Notes: a model not told the origin generated them from the letters alone. A stretch of DNA of 64,000 bases from Sandaracinaceae bacterium (GCA_020633195.1 JACKEC010000035.1:21639-85638), one strand, 5' to 3'; numbered from the stretch's first letter, positions 9,618-18,170 are shown. Numbers and translations are program-made.

Positions 9618-10124
9618 ATGCGCGCTCACCTCGCCGTCCTCTTGCTCCTCCTCTCGGGCTGCGGCGGCGGGGGCGACGGAGCGACCGACGAGTCGACCGC
9701 GGGCGACGAGGCCACCGTGGACGACGACGCCGTCGAGGAGGGCGACGCCATCGATCCCGCCGTCGAGGCGATGGCGCGCGAGGGCGCGAGCGAGGGCGCG
9801 CCGACCCTGGTGCTGCGCGGCATGGACGACATGGACGGCGTCGACGAGGCCGAGGACGGCGAAGGCAACATCGTCACCGTGGGCGAGCCCGTCGCGTTCG
9901 AGCTCGACATGCGCATGGTCCCCACCCGCGGCGAGGACGACCCGCTCATCCTCCGGGTCGGGCACCTCGTCCTGCAACGACCCTTGCGACCTCGACCCGG
10001 CATCCTCCAGTTCGTCCTCGCCGACCGCGAGCGCGTCCCGGAGGGCGCGGCGGTGACGCTGCAGTACGGCGACGACGAGTCGACCCAGGTCGTCGTCGAC
10101 CCCGTCCTGCAGCTCCCCTGGTAG
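9618..10124 (+). CDS. small acidic lipoprotein, unknown function
   Basis: The 168-aa product starts with MRAHLAVLLLLLSGC, a clear lipoprotein signal peptide, followed by a Gly run and a strongly acidic Asp/Glu-rich linker (residues 20-55). The C-terminal 90 residues (from about TLVLRGMDD) look like a small beta domain. I recognise no family. It lies 49 bp after the DUF3604 lipoprotein and could share its transcript. A hairpin 8 bp after the stop codon probably ends the unit. Confidence 0.75.
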   Translation: MRAHLAVLLLLLSGCGGGGDGATDESTAGDEATVDDDAVEEGDAIDPAVEAMAREGASEGAPTLVLRGMDDMDGVDEAEDGEGNIVTVGEPVAFELDMRMVPTRGEDDPLILRVGHLVLQRPLRPRPGILQFVLADRERVPEGAAVTLQYGDDESTQVVVDPVLQLPW

Positions 10125-10132
10125 CGCCGCCT

Positions 10133-10157
10133 GGCAGGCTGCTGAAAGCAGCCTGCC
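10133..10157. terminator. perfect hairpin after the lipoprotein gene
   Basis: Arms GGCAGGCTGCT (10133-10143) and AGCAGCCTGCC (10147-10157) pair perfectly around a GAA loop, 8 bp after the stop at 10124. There is no T-tract, so it may be a factor-dependent stop or a 3'-end stabiliser. A second small hairpin with GCGCGC arms around GAA follows at 10166-10180. Confidence 0.55.
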
Positions 10158-10181
10158 TCCGTGCCGCGCGCGAAGCGCGCA

Positions 10182-10294
10182 TGCCCGTGCCCTTGCCCGT
10201 GCCCGAACCGTTCCCGTCAACCGTTCCCGAAGAAGGCGCGTGATCTCGGGCACGGGTCACGGGCACGGGTCACGGACGGGCAAGGGCACGGGCA
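10182..10294. repeat. GTGCCC/GGGCAC-rich intergenic inverted and direct repeats
   Basis: A 19-bp stretch of GTGCCC-type units (10182-10200) is repeated in perfect inverted orientation at 10276-10294. Between them lie two copies of AACCGTTCCCG (10206-10216, 10219-10229) and two tandem copies of CGGGCACGGGTCA (10247-10259, 10260-10272). The whole sits between convergent genes and has no coding potential I trust. It looks like a REP-like intergenic repeat; similar low-complexity GTGCCC strings elsewhere in the genome would support that. Confidence 0.65.
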
Positions 10295-10308
10295 CGGGCA
10301 CGGGCACG

Positions 10309-10340
10309 TCTAGCGAGGCGCTCTTCAGCGCCCCGCTAGA
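10309..10340. terminator. hairpin spanning the stop of the minus-strand lipoprotein gene
   Basis: The 14-bp arms 10309-10322 and 10327-10340 (TCTAGCG... / ...CGCTAGA) pair with one mismatch around CTTC. The TAG stop of the minus-strand gene (10338-10336) lies inside the stem. There is no T-tract; this is a plausible transcript end for that gene. Confidence 0.5.
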
Positions 10341-12432
10341 TCGGCGCCGCCGTGCAGACGTTGCCGATGCAGGCGAGGCCATCGCAGCAGTCCTCGGCGC
10401 TGCCGCACGTCATCCCCGCCCGCCGGCACTCGGACGGCGGGGGCGAGCCGCACACGAGCGCTCCCTCGGGGTCCTCCTCGCATCGCTCGGAGCAGCACTC
10501 GGCCGACGCCGAGCACCCGGTGCCCGTCGGGCGGCACGGCTCGGGCGCCCAGAACGCGGAGAAGTTGCTGGTGCGAATGTCCTGTCCCGGCAGCCAGTAG
10601 GGAACGCTCGAGGCGTCGACGCCGTCGGTCGGGTCGGCGTCGATCGCGGCGACCCAGAGCTGCCGGTAGTCGGTCCCCGCGGTCCCGGCGAGCGCGTTGC
10701 CGTAGGCGCGCCGCGTGTAGAAGGCCATCCAGTAGTAGCGGCGCCCTTCGGCCTCGTCGGTGGTGTAGGGCGAGAACGTGGGCCAGTGCGAGTCGGCTCC
10801 GTCGGCCCCGCCCGACGCGCGATCGAGGCGCGACAGCTGGGCGCCGTCGCGGCTGATCAGGTAGAGCGCGCCGGGGTTGCGCACGACGTGGGTCCACACG
10901 CCGACGCCGTGCTGGAACGCGACGAAGCGCGAGTCGGGCGACCAGGTCGGGTGTGTGTCCGAGGCGCCGCCCTCCGCGCGATCGGCGAGCGTCGCGGCGA
11001 CGTGGAGCGGCGCGGCGGCGCCGAACGTCGGGCCGTCCCCGGTGACCGGCTGCAAGAACAGATCGCCCGAGAGCGGGCTCCCCGCCTGCGGGTCGCCGGC
11101 AGGCGCGAGCTCGACGTTGAACGCGTACGCGATCGCGGTTCCGTCGGGCGACCAGCTCGGGTACGCGGCGGCGTCACCGGGCAGGCCCTCCGTCGGGACG
11201 GGAGCGCCGGTCGTCGCGTCGAACACGCCGAGCCCGCCGCGCGCGTGGCTGCCGCCGACGTACCAGCGACCGCTCGGGTCGAAGCTCGCGACGGAGGCGC
11301 CGCCGGTCGCGGGGTAGCGGGTCGGCGCCGGGTCGCCGGTCAGGTCGGTGGTGAGGTCGTAGGTGGTCGCGCCCTCGTCGTTGTCCGCCCACAGGTAGCG
11401 CCCGTCGTGGGACAGCGCGTGGCAGCCGATGCAGCGCCCGCCGGCCGAGTCGGGCGGCGGGTTCGCGACGACGGTGTCGCGAGCGCCGGTCTCCGGGTCG
11501 ATGCGGTAGATCCGCGGCGGCACCCCGGGCGTGCGGTGCTCGTAGTAGACGGCCCCGAACACGCTGCCGCGCGCGAGATGAAAGTGCCGCGCGCTCGCGC
11601 CCGCGATGGCGACACCCGACGCCGCGTCGAGCCGATCGACGGTGACCTCGACGTCCGCGTCCGGATCGCTGTCCGCGATCGCCTGCCACAGGTCGCCGGG
11701 GATCGGCCACGCGTGCGTGAAGCCAGCGGTGTTGACGAGGTACGCTCGGATCGACGCGTGCGGCTTGGTGAGCGTGACTCGGAAGACGTCGCCCTCGGCC
11801 CCGAGCGGCGCCCACTGGATCGTCGGCGGGAACACGTTGGCCGGCATCACCGCGCCCTCGAGCGGGTAGAGCGGCTCGGGCTGCGTGCCCGGCTCACCGG
11901 CGCTCGGCGCGGGGAACGTCGAGGCCATCTCCGGCGCCACGCCGTCCGCGAGGAGCGTGCGCTCGACGCGCACCGTGACGGTGCCGGTGGCGACCCGGAG
12001 CGCGCCGTTCACCACCACCTCGGCGCGGAGGCTGACCTCGCCCCCCGCGCGGCCGTTCGCGGTGAAGAGTCCCTCGCCGTCGATGTCGCCGACCCGCATG
12101 TGCCCGAGCGACCACAGCGCGCCCGGGACGACGCGCTCCGTTCCGTCCGCGCGGACCTCGACGACCTCGAAGCGCTCCGTCGCGACGACGCCGTCGACCG
12201 AGGAGAGCACCGCCGCCTCGGGGCTGATGTGGATCTCCGAGGACTCGGAGCCGCCATCGGGGATCGTCATCATCCCTTCGGGGGGCGAGCACACGCCGTC
12301 GAGGCAGCGGTCGCCCATCGAGCACTCGGCGTCCGAGGCGCACGGCGTCGACATGCGAGGAGCCGGATCGGTGCAGGCCACGAGCAGCGCGCAGGTCACC
12401 AGCATGGCCATCCGCGTGGAGCAGATCGTCAT
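10336..12432 (-). CDS. beta-propeller lipoprotein with a CxxCH motif and Cys-rich ends
   Basis: I start at ATG 12432 (MTICSTRMAM) because AAGGGAAG lies just upstream and a signal peptide with lipobox LLVAC follows; the open frame to 12579 adds an Arg-rich segment without signal features. The 698-aa protein carries a Cys-rich knot after the lipid site (CASDAECSMGDRCLDGVC), then WD40/TolB-like blade motifs (SWSPDGTAIAYA, TWSPDSRFVAF), and ends with a second Cys-rich segment (CCSERC, CCDGLACIGNVC). One CIGCH motif (in RCIGCHALSHDG) could bind a c-type haem or a metal. It is probably at the outer membrane or cell surface; function unknown. Confidence 0.82.
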   Translation of the reverse strand: MTICSTRMAMLVTCALLVACTDPAPRMSTPCASDAECSMGDRCLDGVCSPPEGMMTIPDGGSESSEIHISPEAAVLSSVDGVVATERFEVVEVRADGTERVVPGALWSLGHMRVGDIDGEGLFTANGRAGGEVSLRAEVVVNGALRVATGTVTVRVERTLLADGVAPEMASTFPAPSAGEPGTQPEPLYPLEGAVMPANVFPPTIQWAPLGAEGDVFRVTLTKPHASIRAYLVNTAGFTHAWPIPGDLWQAIADSDPDADVEVTVDRLDAASGVAIAGASARHFHLARGSVFGAVYYEHRTPGVPPRIYRIDPETGARDTVVANPPPDSAGGRCIGCHALSHDGRYLWADNDEGATTYDLTTDLTGDPAPTRYPATGGASVASFDPSGRWYVGGSHARGGLGVFDATTGAPVPTEGLPGDAAAYPSWSPDGTAIAYAFNVELAPAGDPQAGSPLSGDLFLQPVTGDGPTFGAAAPLHVAATLADRAEGGASDTHPTWSPDSRFVAFQHGVGVWTHVVRNPGALYLISRDGAQLSRLDRASGGADGADSHWPTFSPYTTDEAEGRRYYWMAFYTRRAYGNALAGTAGTDYRQLWVAAIDADPTDGVDASSVPYWLPGQDIRTSNFSAFWAPEPCRPTGTGCSASAECCSERCEEDPEGALVCGSPPPSECRRAGMTCGSAEDCCDGLACIGNVCTAAPI

Positions 12433-12580
12433 CGGAGTCACTTCCCTTCGGTGGGGTCGGTCGTCGCCCGCGAGGGGCGCCTCCTCCGCTACCGCAAGAA
12501 GCCGGCCGACCCCGCCCCGCCGGCCTCGGAGGGGGCTCGGGAAGATCCTCCTGCCCGACCGCTGGGGTCTTGGGGACACG

Positions 12581-12600
12581 GAGCACCACCGCTGGTGCTC
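12581..12600. promoter_or_regulatory. perfect palindrome upstream of the NTF2-like gene
   Basis: GAGCACCA (12581-12588) and TGGTGCTC (12593-12600) pair perfectly around CCGC. It lies 77 bp before the ATG at 12678 and 148 bp before the divergent lipoprotein start, so it could be an operator or a leader hairpin. No partner regulator is adjacent. Confidence 0.4.
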
Positions 12601-12677
12601 GACACGCCCGTGCGTACCTCCGAAGAGCGATGGGGCGTCGCCAGTCGAGACGCCGAGCCCGTCGACCAGGAGGGGTC

Positions 12678-13073
12678 ATGCACGACCAAGATTCCAACAG
12701 CCTCGCGGTGAACCGCGCGATCGTCGCGTTCTCCGAGGGCAACGTCCCGGGCATGCTCGAGCAGTTCGAGGAGGACGCGAAGTGGCGCCGCTCCGAGCTG
12801 CTCCCGTTCGGTGGCACCCGTGAGGGGCGCGAGGCGATCGGAGAGCTCTTCACGAGCGTCCTCGAGCGCCTCGGCGGCCGCCTCCACGTCCTCGACCTGA
12901 CGGTCAGCGCCACCGGCGAGCAGGTCTTCGCCGACTACACGATCTCGCCGAGCAGCGATCCCAACGCCGAGGGCGCGGCGCACGTGCTGACCGCCTTCCA
13001 CGTCGTCCTCGGCAAGATCCGCGAGGCGCGCGAGTTCGTGTTCCGCGTCAAAGCCGACGCCTCCGCGCTCTAG
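12678..13073 (+). CDS. SnoaL/NTF2-like protein
   Basis: The start ATG 12678 is set by a strong AGGAGGGG site 4-11 bases upstream. The 131-aa product begins NRAIVAFSEGNVPGMLEQFEEDAKWRR and ends FRVKADASAL, the cone-shaped alpha+beta pattern of SnoaL-like proteins, which include ketosteroid isomerase-like enzymes and non-catalytic binding proteins. No catalytic residues can be assigned. It is a single gene, divergent from the propeller lipoprotein. Confidence 0.7.
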   Translation: MHDQDSNSLAVNRAIVAFSEGNVPGMLEQFEEDAKWRRSELLPFGGTREGREAIGELFTSVLERLGGRLHVLDLTVSATGEQVFADYTISPSSDPNAEGAAHVLTAFHVVLGKIREAREFVFRVKADASAL

Positions 13074-13118
13074 CCCCTCGCCTTGTCGCATCCGGTCGCC
13101 CGGTTTATAGAGCGACCG

Positions 13119-14252
13119 ATGCGTCACCTTTTCGCCGTCGCCCTCCTCGTCGTCGGCTGCGACGCGGACCCGACCCCCGCGGACGCCTCCGCCGCGGGCT
13201 CGGACGCGGGCGCGCCGGCCGACGGGGGCGGCCTCGACGCGTCGACCGGCGTCGACGCGGGGCCGCCCGAGTGCGTCGGCGCCGTCCACTGTGACCCGCG
13301 CTGGATCGACGAGCTGCCCTACCTCGACGGCGACGACACGAGCCGCGCGGACGCGGTCGCCGCCATCGATCGCTACGGCTGCGCGCCCCGCACGGACGAG
13401 AGCGGCGCCGAGGTCGTCTACGCCGTCGACATCGAGACGGTGGGGGTCCTCGGCGCGGCGGTCCGGACGATCGTCGACGGCGTGGACGTGGACGTCCACC
13501 TGCTCTCGGGCCCCTCGCCGGAGACCGACTGCCTCGCGCGAGGCGACCGCGCGGCGAACGCGCTCGTCGAGCCCGGCCGGCACTACATCGTCGTCGACAC
13601 CTGGGTCGACCCCGACGTCGGCCCGCTCCCGGGGACGTACGAGCTCGAGGTCCGCTTCCGCCCGGTGCCGACGATCGACTGCACCTACGCGCCGCGCGAC
13701 TTGTCGATGTTCTGGTCGAGCTGCGCTCCGGGCATCGACTGCACCGAGAGCTCGAGCGGTGTCTATGCGCACACCCCGTTGACGGGCCCGGTGGTGCTCG
13801 AGGCCCACCTCGTCACGACCGAGGACCCGTTCGCGGGCTGGCCGACCTCCGCGCGGGACCAGCTCGACGCCCACTACCGCGTCTCGCAGGAGGCGACCGA
13901 CTACGTGATGGACCGCGACCAGGTCTGGGCGCCGTTCGGCGAGGGCGGCTCGATGTGGGGCCAGGGCGCCACGGGCGGCCGCGTGCCGATCGAGGACGAG
14001 GCGTTCTACGTGAACATGTACTGGCGGGACCGACCCGCGCGCGGGGAGCGCATGTTGATCCGCGACCCCACGAGCGGCCTCGCGGTGGTCGTCTCCGCGG
14101 GCTGGGAGACCGGCCCCGGCGACAACTCGCGGATCGGCGGCGCCACCGAGGAGGTCCACGACTACCTCGGCACCTCGCACCTCGACGCCCTCGAGCTCGG
14201 CTTCCTCGCCGACGACGCCGCGCCGCTGGGCCCCGTGCGCTGCCGAGACTGA
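13119..14252 (+). CDS. Asp/Ala/Gly-linker lipoprotein, unknown function
   Basis: The start is ATG 13119 (MRHLFAVALLVVGCDADP), giving a signal peptide with lipobox LVVGC; 12 extra codons upstream in frame are not signal-like. A DASAAGSDAGAPADGG linker follows. The mature 340 residues contain paired cysteines and a segment (DVHLLSGPSPETDCLARGD... HYIVVDTWVD) reminiscent of bacterial pre-peptidase-like beta domains. The C-terminal part (VYAHTPLTGPVVLEAHLVT, DQVWAPFGEGGSMWGQG) has conserved Trp and Gly residues. I cannot name a family. Confidence 0.72.
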   Translation: MRHLFAVALLVVGCDADPTPADASAAGSDAGAPADGGGLDASTGVDAGPPECVGAVHCDPRWIDELPYLDGDDTSRADAVAAIDRYGCAPRTDESGAEVVYAVDIETVGVLGAAVRTIVDGVDVDVHLLSGPSPETDCLARGDRAANALVEPGRHYIVVDTWVDPDVGPLPGTYELEVRFRPVPTIDCTYAPRDLSMFWSSCAPGIDCTESSSGVYAHTPLTGPVVLEAHLVTTEDPFAGWPTSARDQLDAHYRVSQEATDYVMDRDQVWAPFGEGGSMWGQGATGGRVPIEDEAFYVNMYWRDRPARGERMLIRDPTSGLAVVVSAGWETGPGDNSRIGGATEEVHDYLGTSHLDALELGFLADDAAPLGPVRCRD

Positions 14253-14262
14253 GAGCGCGCGC

Positions 14263-14886
14263 TCAGCGGACGTGACGCGCCCACACCGGCGCGAGGCGCG
14301 GCCGGGCGAGCACGGCGGCGATGAGCGCGTCGACGCGGGGCAGGTGCTCGCGCCGCCACTCGCGGTCGAGCCACACGCCGAGCTTCGTGATGTAGAGGTC
14401 GGTGGCCGAGAAGCCGCTCGCGAGGCAGTACGGCGAGCCGCCCACGTTCGCCTCGAGGACCCGCCAGCGCTCGCGCTGCAGCGCCTCGGCGCGCTCGCGG
14501 ATCGCCGCGGCCCCATCGGCCGAGTCCACGAAGCGCGTGGGGTAGTCGACCATCTCGACGAGCGGATAGACCTCGGTCGCGAGGAACACCATCCAGCGCA
14601 GCGCCTGGGCGCGGTCTCGCGACCCGGGCGGCGGCAGGAGACCGGCCTCGGGGTGCCGCTCGTCGAGCGCGATCACGATCGCGACCGACTCGGTGAGGAT
14701 CTCGCCGTCCTCGGTCTCGAGGGTCGGCATCTTCCGGTGCGGGTTGAGCCCGGCGTACGCATCGCCGCGGTGCTCGTCGTTGCGCGCGTCGAGATCGCGC
14801 ACCTCGTACGGGACCCCGAGCTCCGCGCAGACCGCCTCCACGATCCCCGAGCCGGAGCCGGGCGCGCCGTGGATGACGTAGCGCAC
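14263..14886 (-). CDS. glutathione S-transferase family protein
   Basis: The 207-aa protein has a thioredoxin-fold N-terminus (VRYVIHGAPGSGSG, then NPHRKMPTLETEDGEILTESVAIVIAL, the cis-Pro and ES segments that bind glutathione) and a helical C-terminal domain. It probably conjugates or reduces electrophiles with glutathione, in the cytoplasm. The start is GTG 14886, five bases after the stop of the AgmX-domain gene, so the two are probably co-transcribed. GST specificity cannot be read from sequence alone. Confidence 0.85.
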   Translation of the reverse strand: MRYVIHGAPGSGSGIVEAVCAELGVPYEVRDLDARNDEHRGDAYAGLNPHRKMPTLETEDGEILTESVAIVIALDERHPEAGLLPPPGSRDRAQALRWMVFLATEVYPLVEMVDYPTRFVDSADGAAAIRERAEALQRERWRVLEANVGGSPYCLASGFSATDLYITKLGVWLDREWRREHLPRVDALIAAVLARPRLAPVWARHVR

Positions 14887-14891
14887 CTCGG

Positions 14892-15626
14892 TCAGAGCTC
14901 GAAGGTGACCTTGGCGGTCCGCGGCGTCGGCGGCATCGGCCAGCTGCGGACGCGCGTCACGACGCAGTCGAGCGCGTCGCGCCCGGACTCGTCGTCGGTC
15001 GACGCGCCGGCCATGATCACGCGGCCGCCGCGCGTGTACGCGGTGACCCGGACGTGACCGGTGCCCTCGGGGCGGCACGCGGCGAGCACGTCGGAGCCAC
15101 GACGCTCGACGACGTTGGCGACACGCGACGGATCCCACGTCTGCGGGTGGCGCACGTCGGAGGGCGGGTCCATCGAGATCGGCCAGGTCAGGACCGCCTC
15201 GCCGCCGCCGCGCGGGCGCGGGAACACGGTCGCCTGCGCGACGTCGCTGAGGCAGCGCTCCACGTCGCGGTGGCCGACCGTCGAGTCGGTCGGGAACGCG
15301 GTGCGCACGCTGCCGTCGGCGTTGACGATGATGTGCAGCGTCACGTCGCCGCCGAGGCCGGTCACGCCGGTGCCGTGCTCGTGGAAGCAGCCCGCGAAGG
15401 TCTCCATGCGCGGGTCGAGCGCGCGGTGCGCCTCGCGCGTGGTGAGGCTCCCGGTGAGACCGGCGATCGCCATCGTGGGACGCGGCGGCGGGGCCTCCTC
15501 CTCGGCGACGACGGCGACGGAGGCCTCGGTCCGAGGGCGCGCGTGCGCGACGGTGATCGGAGCCGGCGTGGGCGCGGACGCGCAGCCCGCGAGGCAGAGG
15601 ACGAGGACGGGAAGGAGATGGCGCAT
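14892..15626 (-). CDS. AgmX/PglI C-terminal domain lipoprotein
   Basis: The start is ATG 15626 (MRHLLPVLVLCLAGC), a lipoprotein signal peptide; the open frame continues upstream without coding character. The domain (FAGCFHEHGTG, LHIIVNADGSVRTAFP, VERCLSDVAQATVFPRPRGGGEAVL) matches the AgmX/PglI C-terminal domain common in myxobacteria and related to TonB C-termini: cysteine pair, NADGSV turn, FPxPxGGG end. A second, more divergent copy may follow (DVLAACRPEGTGHVRVTAY... WPMPP). Such proteins are linked to envelope or gliding functions, but the role here is unknown. Confidence 0.8.
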   Translation of the reverse strand: MRHLLPVLVLCLAGCASAPTPAPITVAHARPRTEASVAVVAEEEAPPPRPTMAIAGLTGSLTTREAHRALDPRMETFAGCFHEHGTGVTGLGGDVTLHIIVNADGSVRTAFPTDSTVGHRDVERCLSDVAQATVFPRPRGGGEAVLTWPISMDPPSDVRHPQTWDPSRVANVVERRGSDVLAACRPEGTGHVRVTAYTRGGRVIMAGASTDDESGRDALDCVVTRVRSWPMPPTPRTAKVTFEL

Positions 15627-15634
15627 CGTGAACG

Positions 15635-15670
15635 GGCCCCAGGTGACGACGCTCGAGCAAGCCTGGGGCC
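15635..15670. promoter_or_regulatory. 9-bp inverted repeat beside the lipoprotein start
   Basis: GGCCCCAGG (15635-15643) and CCTGGGGCC (15662-15670) form perfect 9-bp arms with an 18-bp spacer, 9-44 bp upstream of the minus-strand ATG at 15626. Spacing suits a dimeric repressor site, but no regulator is adjacent. Confidence 0.35.
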
Positions 15671-15852
15671 ACCAGCGGCGGCGGCCCTCCGGGGCTGCGC
15701 GAAGGGCGGAGTGGAGCACGAGCGGCTCCGGGGTGCCAGGCGACGAGGTCGGTCGAGAGTCCGCTCTCGAGGCCCCAAACCTTCCCCGCGGAGGTGGCGA
15801 CCGCGGTCCCCGGGATTGAAACCCGTGCGGGTTCATCGGAGGCTCCCGGGTC

Positions 15853-17271
15853 ATGAGGACGGCAGCGCAGTACTTCGAAAGCCTCCGCGCGCGGAAGCTC
15901 GAGCTCTGGGTCGACGGCGAGCGGTGCGAGAGCCCGGTCGATCACCCGAAGGTCCGGCCGGCGATGAACGCGATCGCGGCGACCTTCGCGATCGCGCACG
16001 ACGACCGGTGGCGCGGCCTCGCCACCGCGCACTCGGACCTGATCGGCGGACCGGTGAACCGCTTCTGCCACCTGTTCGTCGAGGCCGAGGATCTCGTGCG
16101 CAAGATCGAGGTCCAGCGCGTGCTCGGCCGGCTGACGGGGACGTGCTTTCAGCGTTGCGTCGGGATGGACGGCATCAACGCCCTCTTCATCGCGACCCAC
16201 GGCCGCGCGGGCCACGCGCGCTTCGTCGAGTGGCTGCGCGGCGTGCAGGAGCGCGACGACGTGCTCAACGGCGCGATGACCGATCCCAAGGGCGACCGCA
16301 GCAAGCGCCCCGGCGAGCAGCCCGACGCGTACCTGCGCGTCGTCGATCGCCGCCCCGACGGGATCGTGATCCGCGGCGCCAAGGTCCACCAGACCGGCGC
16401 CGCCAACAGCCATCACATCCTCGTGATGCCGGGCCAAGCGCTGCGCGAGGGCGAGGAGGACTTCGCGGTCGCGTGCGCGCTCCCCGTCGACGCGGACGGA
16501 GTCCGCATGGTGCTCGGGCGCCAGCCCTCGGACGATCGGCGTGGCGGCCCCGACGCGGGCAACGCGCGCTTCGGCGGGCAGGAGTGCGTGGTGCTCTTCG
16601 ACGACGTGTTCGTCCCGACCGAGCGCGTGTTCCTCGATGGCGACATCGAAGCTTGCGCGCTGCTGGTCGACGCGTTCGCCGGGTTCCACCGCGCGAGCTA
16701 CGGCGGCTGCAAGCCGGGCAACCTCGACGTGCTGATCGGCGCCGCCGATCTCGTGACGCGCGAGCACGGCGTCCGCCGCGCGAGCCACGTCCGCGACAAG
16801 CTCGTGGAGATGGCCCACCTCACCGAGACCGTCCACGGCGTCGGGCTCGCGGCGAGCGAGAAGAGCACGCGGGACGCGAGCGGCGTGTGGCGGGTCGACC
16901 CGGTGCTCGCCAACGTCTGCAAGCACAACGTCACCCGCATCCCCTACGAGGTCGTGCGCCTCGCCGAGGACCTCGCGGGCGGCGCGATGGCCACGCTTCC
17001 GTCGCTCGCGGACCGCGACCACGCCGAGCTCGCCGAGGCGCTCGCGCCGATCTACGGATCCGAGGCGCGCGCGAAGGCGCTCCGTCTGCTCGAGTCGATG
17101 GCGTACGGCGCGGGCTCGGTGCCCTTCCGGATCGAGTGCATGCACGGCGCCGGCTCGCCCCAAGCGCAGCGGATCGTCCTCGAACGTACCCTGGATTGGG
17201 ACGCCAAGGTCGCGCGCGCCCGCGTCCTCGCGGGGCTCGACGCCGACGACGCGCTCGGCGAGCTGGAGTAG
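15853..17271 (+). CDS. abfD: 4-hydroxybutyryl-CoA dehydratase / vinylacetyl-CoA isomerase family
   Basis: The 472-aa protein matches the AbfD/HpaB fold along its length: an N-terminal RTAAQYFESL..DHPKVRP segment, CFQRCVGMDG, GAMTDPKGDRS, HQTGAANSHH, FGGQECVVLFDDVFVP, FHRASYGGCKPG and MHGAGSPQAQR. The [4Fe-4S] ligands known in the clostridial enzyme (Cys, Cys, His, Cys) are at Cys98, Cys102, His279 and Cys286 with the same 4- and 7-residue spacings. That favours a true dehydratase/isomerase (4-hydroxybutyryl-CoA to crotonyl-CoA) over a plain flavin hydroxylase. It uses FAD. GGAGG precedes ATG 15853 by 10 bp. No other gamma-aminobutyrate-pathway gene is adjacent. Confidence 0.85.
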   Translation: MRTAAQYFESLRARKLELWVDGERCESPVDHPKVRPAMNAIAATFAIAHDDRWRGLATAHSDLIGGPVNRFCHLFVEAEDLVRKIEVQRVLGRLTGTCFQRCVGMDGINALFIATHGRAGHARFVEWLRGVQERDDVLNGAMTDPKGDRSKRPGEQPDAYLRVVDRRPDGIVIRGAKVHQTGAANSHHILVMPGQALREGEEDFAVACALPVDADGVRMVLGRQPSDDRRGGPDAGNARFGGQECVVLFDDVFVPTERVFLDGDIEACALLVDAFAGFHRASYGGCKPGNLDVLIGAADLVTREHGVRRASHVRDKLVEMAHLTETVHGVGLAASEKSTRDASGVWRVDPVLANVCKHNVTRIPYEVVRLAEDLAGGAMATLPSLADRDHAELAEALAPIYGSEARAKALRLLESMAYGAGSVPFRIECMHGAGSPQAQRIVLERTLDWDAKVARARVLAGLDADDALGELE

Positions 17272-17324
17272 CTCCCCAAACGTCACCCCTCTGCTAGGCT
17301 CTCAGCCCCCGAGAGGAGGAGCCC

Positions 17325-18167
17325 ATGGGCAGCTACGCGTACCCCCAGACCCTCGTCGACACCGACTGGGTCCACGATCATCGCGAGGACCCCGACGTCC
17401 GCGTCGTCGAGGTGGACGTCGACACCTTCGCCTTCGAAGAGGGTCACATCCCCGGCGCCATCGGCTGGGACTGGGCCAGCCAGCTCTGCGACACGCGCCT
17501 GCGCGACATCCTCTCGAAGGCGGGCTTCGAAGCCCTGATGGGTGCCTCGGGGATCACGCCCCAGACGACCGTCGTGCTCTACGGCGACAACAACAACTGG
17601 TTCGCCGCGTGGGCCTTCTGGCAGATGAAGATCTACGGCCACGAGGACGTGCGCCTGATGAACGGCGGCCGCACCAAGTGGCTCGCCGAGGGCCGCGAGC
17701 TGACCTTCGAGGAGGCCGACATCGCGCCGACCACGTACGTCGCGAAGGACGCCGACATGAGCCTGCGCGACTACCAGGGCGCGCTCGCCAAGAAGGTCGA
17801 CGCGGGCTCGCTGCACCTCGTCGACGTGCGCAGCGTCGCCGAGTTCACGGGCGAGCTGCTCGCGCCGCCGGGGCTCCCCGAGACGTGCCAGCGCGGCGGC
17901 CACATCCCGGGCGCCGCCAACGTCCCCTGGGGCGAGGTCTGCGCGCCGGACGGCACCTTCAAGTCGCGCGACGAGCTCGCGGCGCTGTACGCGGCGCGCG
18001 GGGTCACCGGTGACAAGCCGATCACGGCCTACTGCCGCATCGGCGAGCGCTCGAGCCACACGTGGTTCGCGCTGAAGTACCTCCTCGGCTACGAGGACGT
18101 GCGCAACTACGACGGCTCGTGGACGGAGTGGGGGAACCTCGTGGCCGCGCCCATCGAGAGGCCCTGA
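17325..18167 (+). CDS. two-domain sulfurtransferase (thiosulfate:cyanide, rhodanese)
   Basis: The 280-aa protein has two rhodanese domains. The N-terminal inactive one carries VVLYGDNNNWFAAWAFW and VRLMNGGRTKW; the C-terminal one carries the active-site loop AYCRIGERSSHTW with the catalytic cysteine at about residue 237. The CRxGxR loop is that of thiosulfate sulfurtransferases. It moves sulfane sulfur to cyanide or thiol acceptors in the cytoplasm. A strong AGGAGG site precedes ATG 17325. It heads a five-gene plus-strand run with gaps of 3 to 17 bp. Confidence 0.92.
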   Translation: MGSYAYPQTLVDTDWVHDHREDPDVRVVEVDVDTFAFEEGHIPGAIGWDWASQLCDTRLRDILSKAGFEALMGASGITPQTTVVLYGDNNNWFAAWAFWQMKIYGHEDVRLMNGGRTKWLAEGRELTFEEADIAPTTYVAKDADMSLRDYQGALAKKVDAGSLHLVDVRSVAEFTGELLAPPGLPETCQRGGHIPGAANVPWGEVCAPDGTFKSRDELAALYAARGVTGDKPITAYCRIGERSSHTWFALKYLLGYEDVRNYDGSWTEWGNLVAAPIERP

Positions 18168-18170
18168 GGC

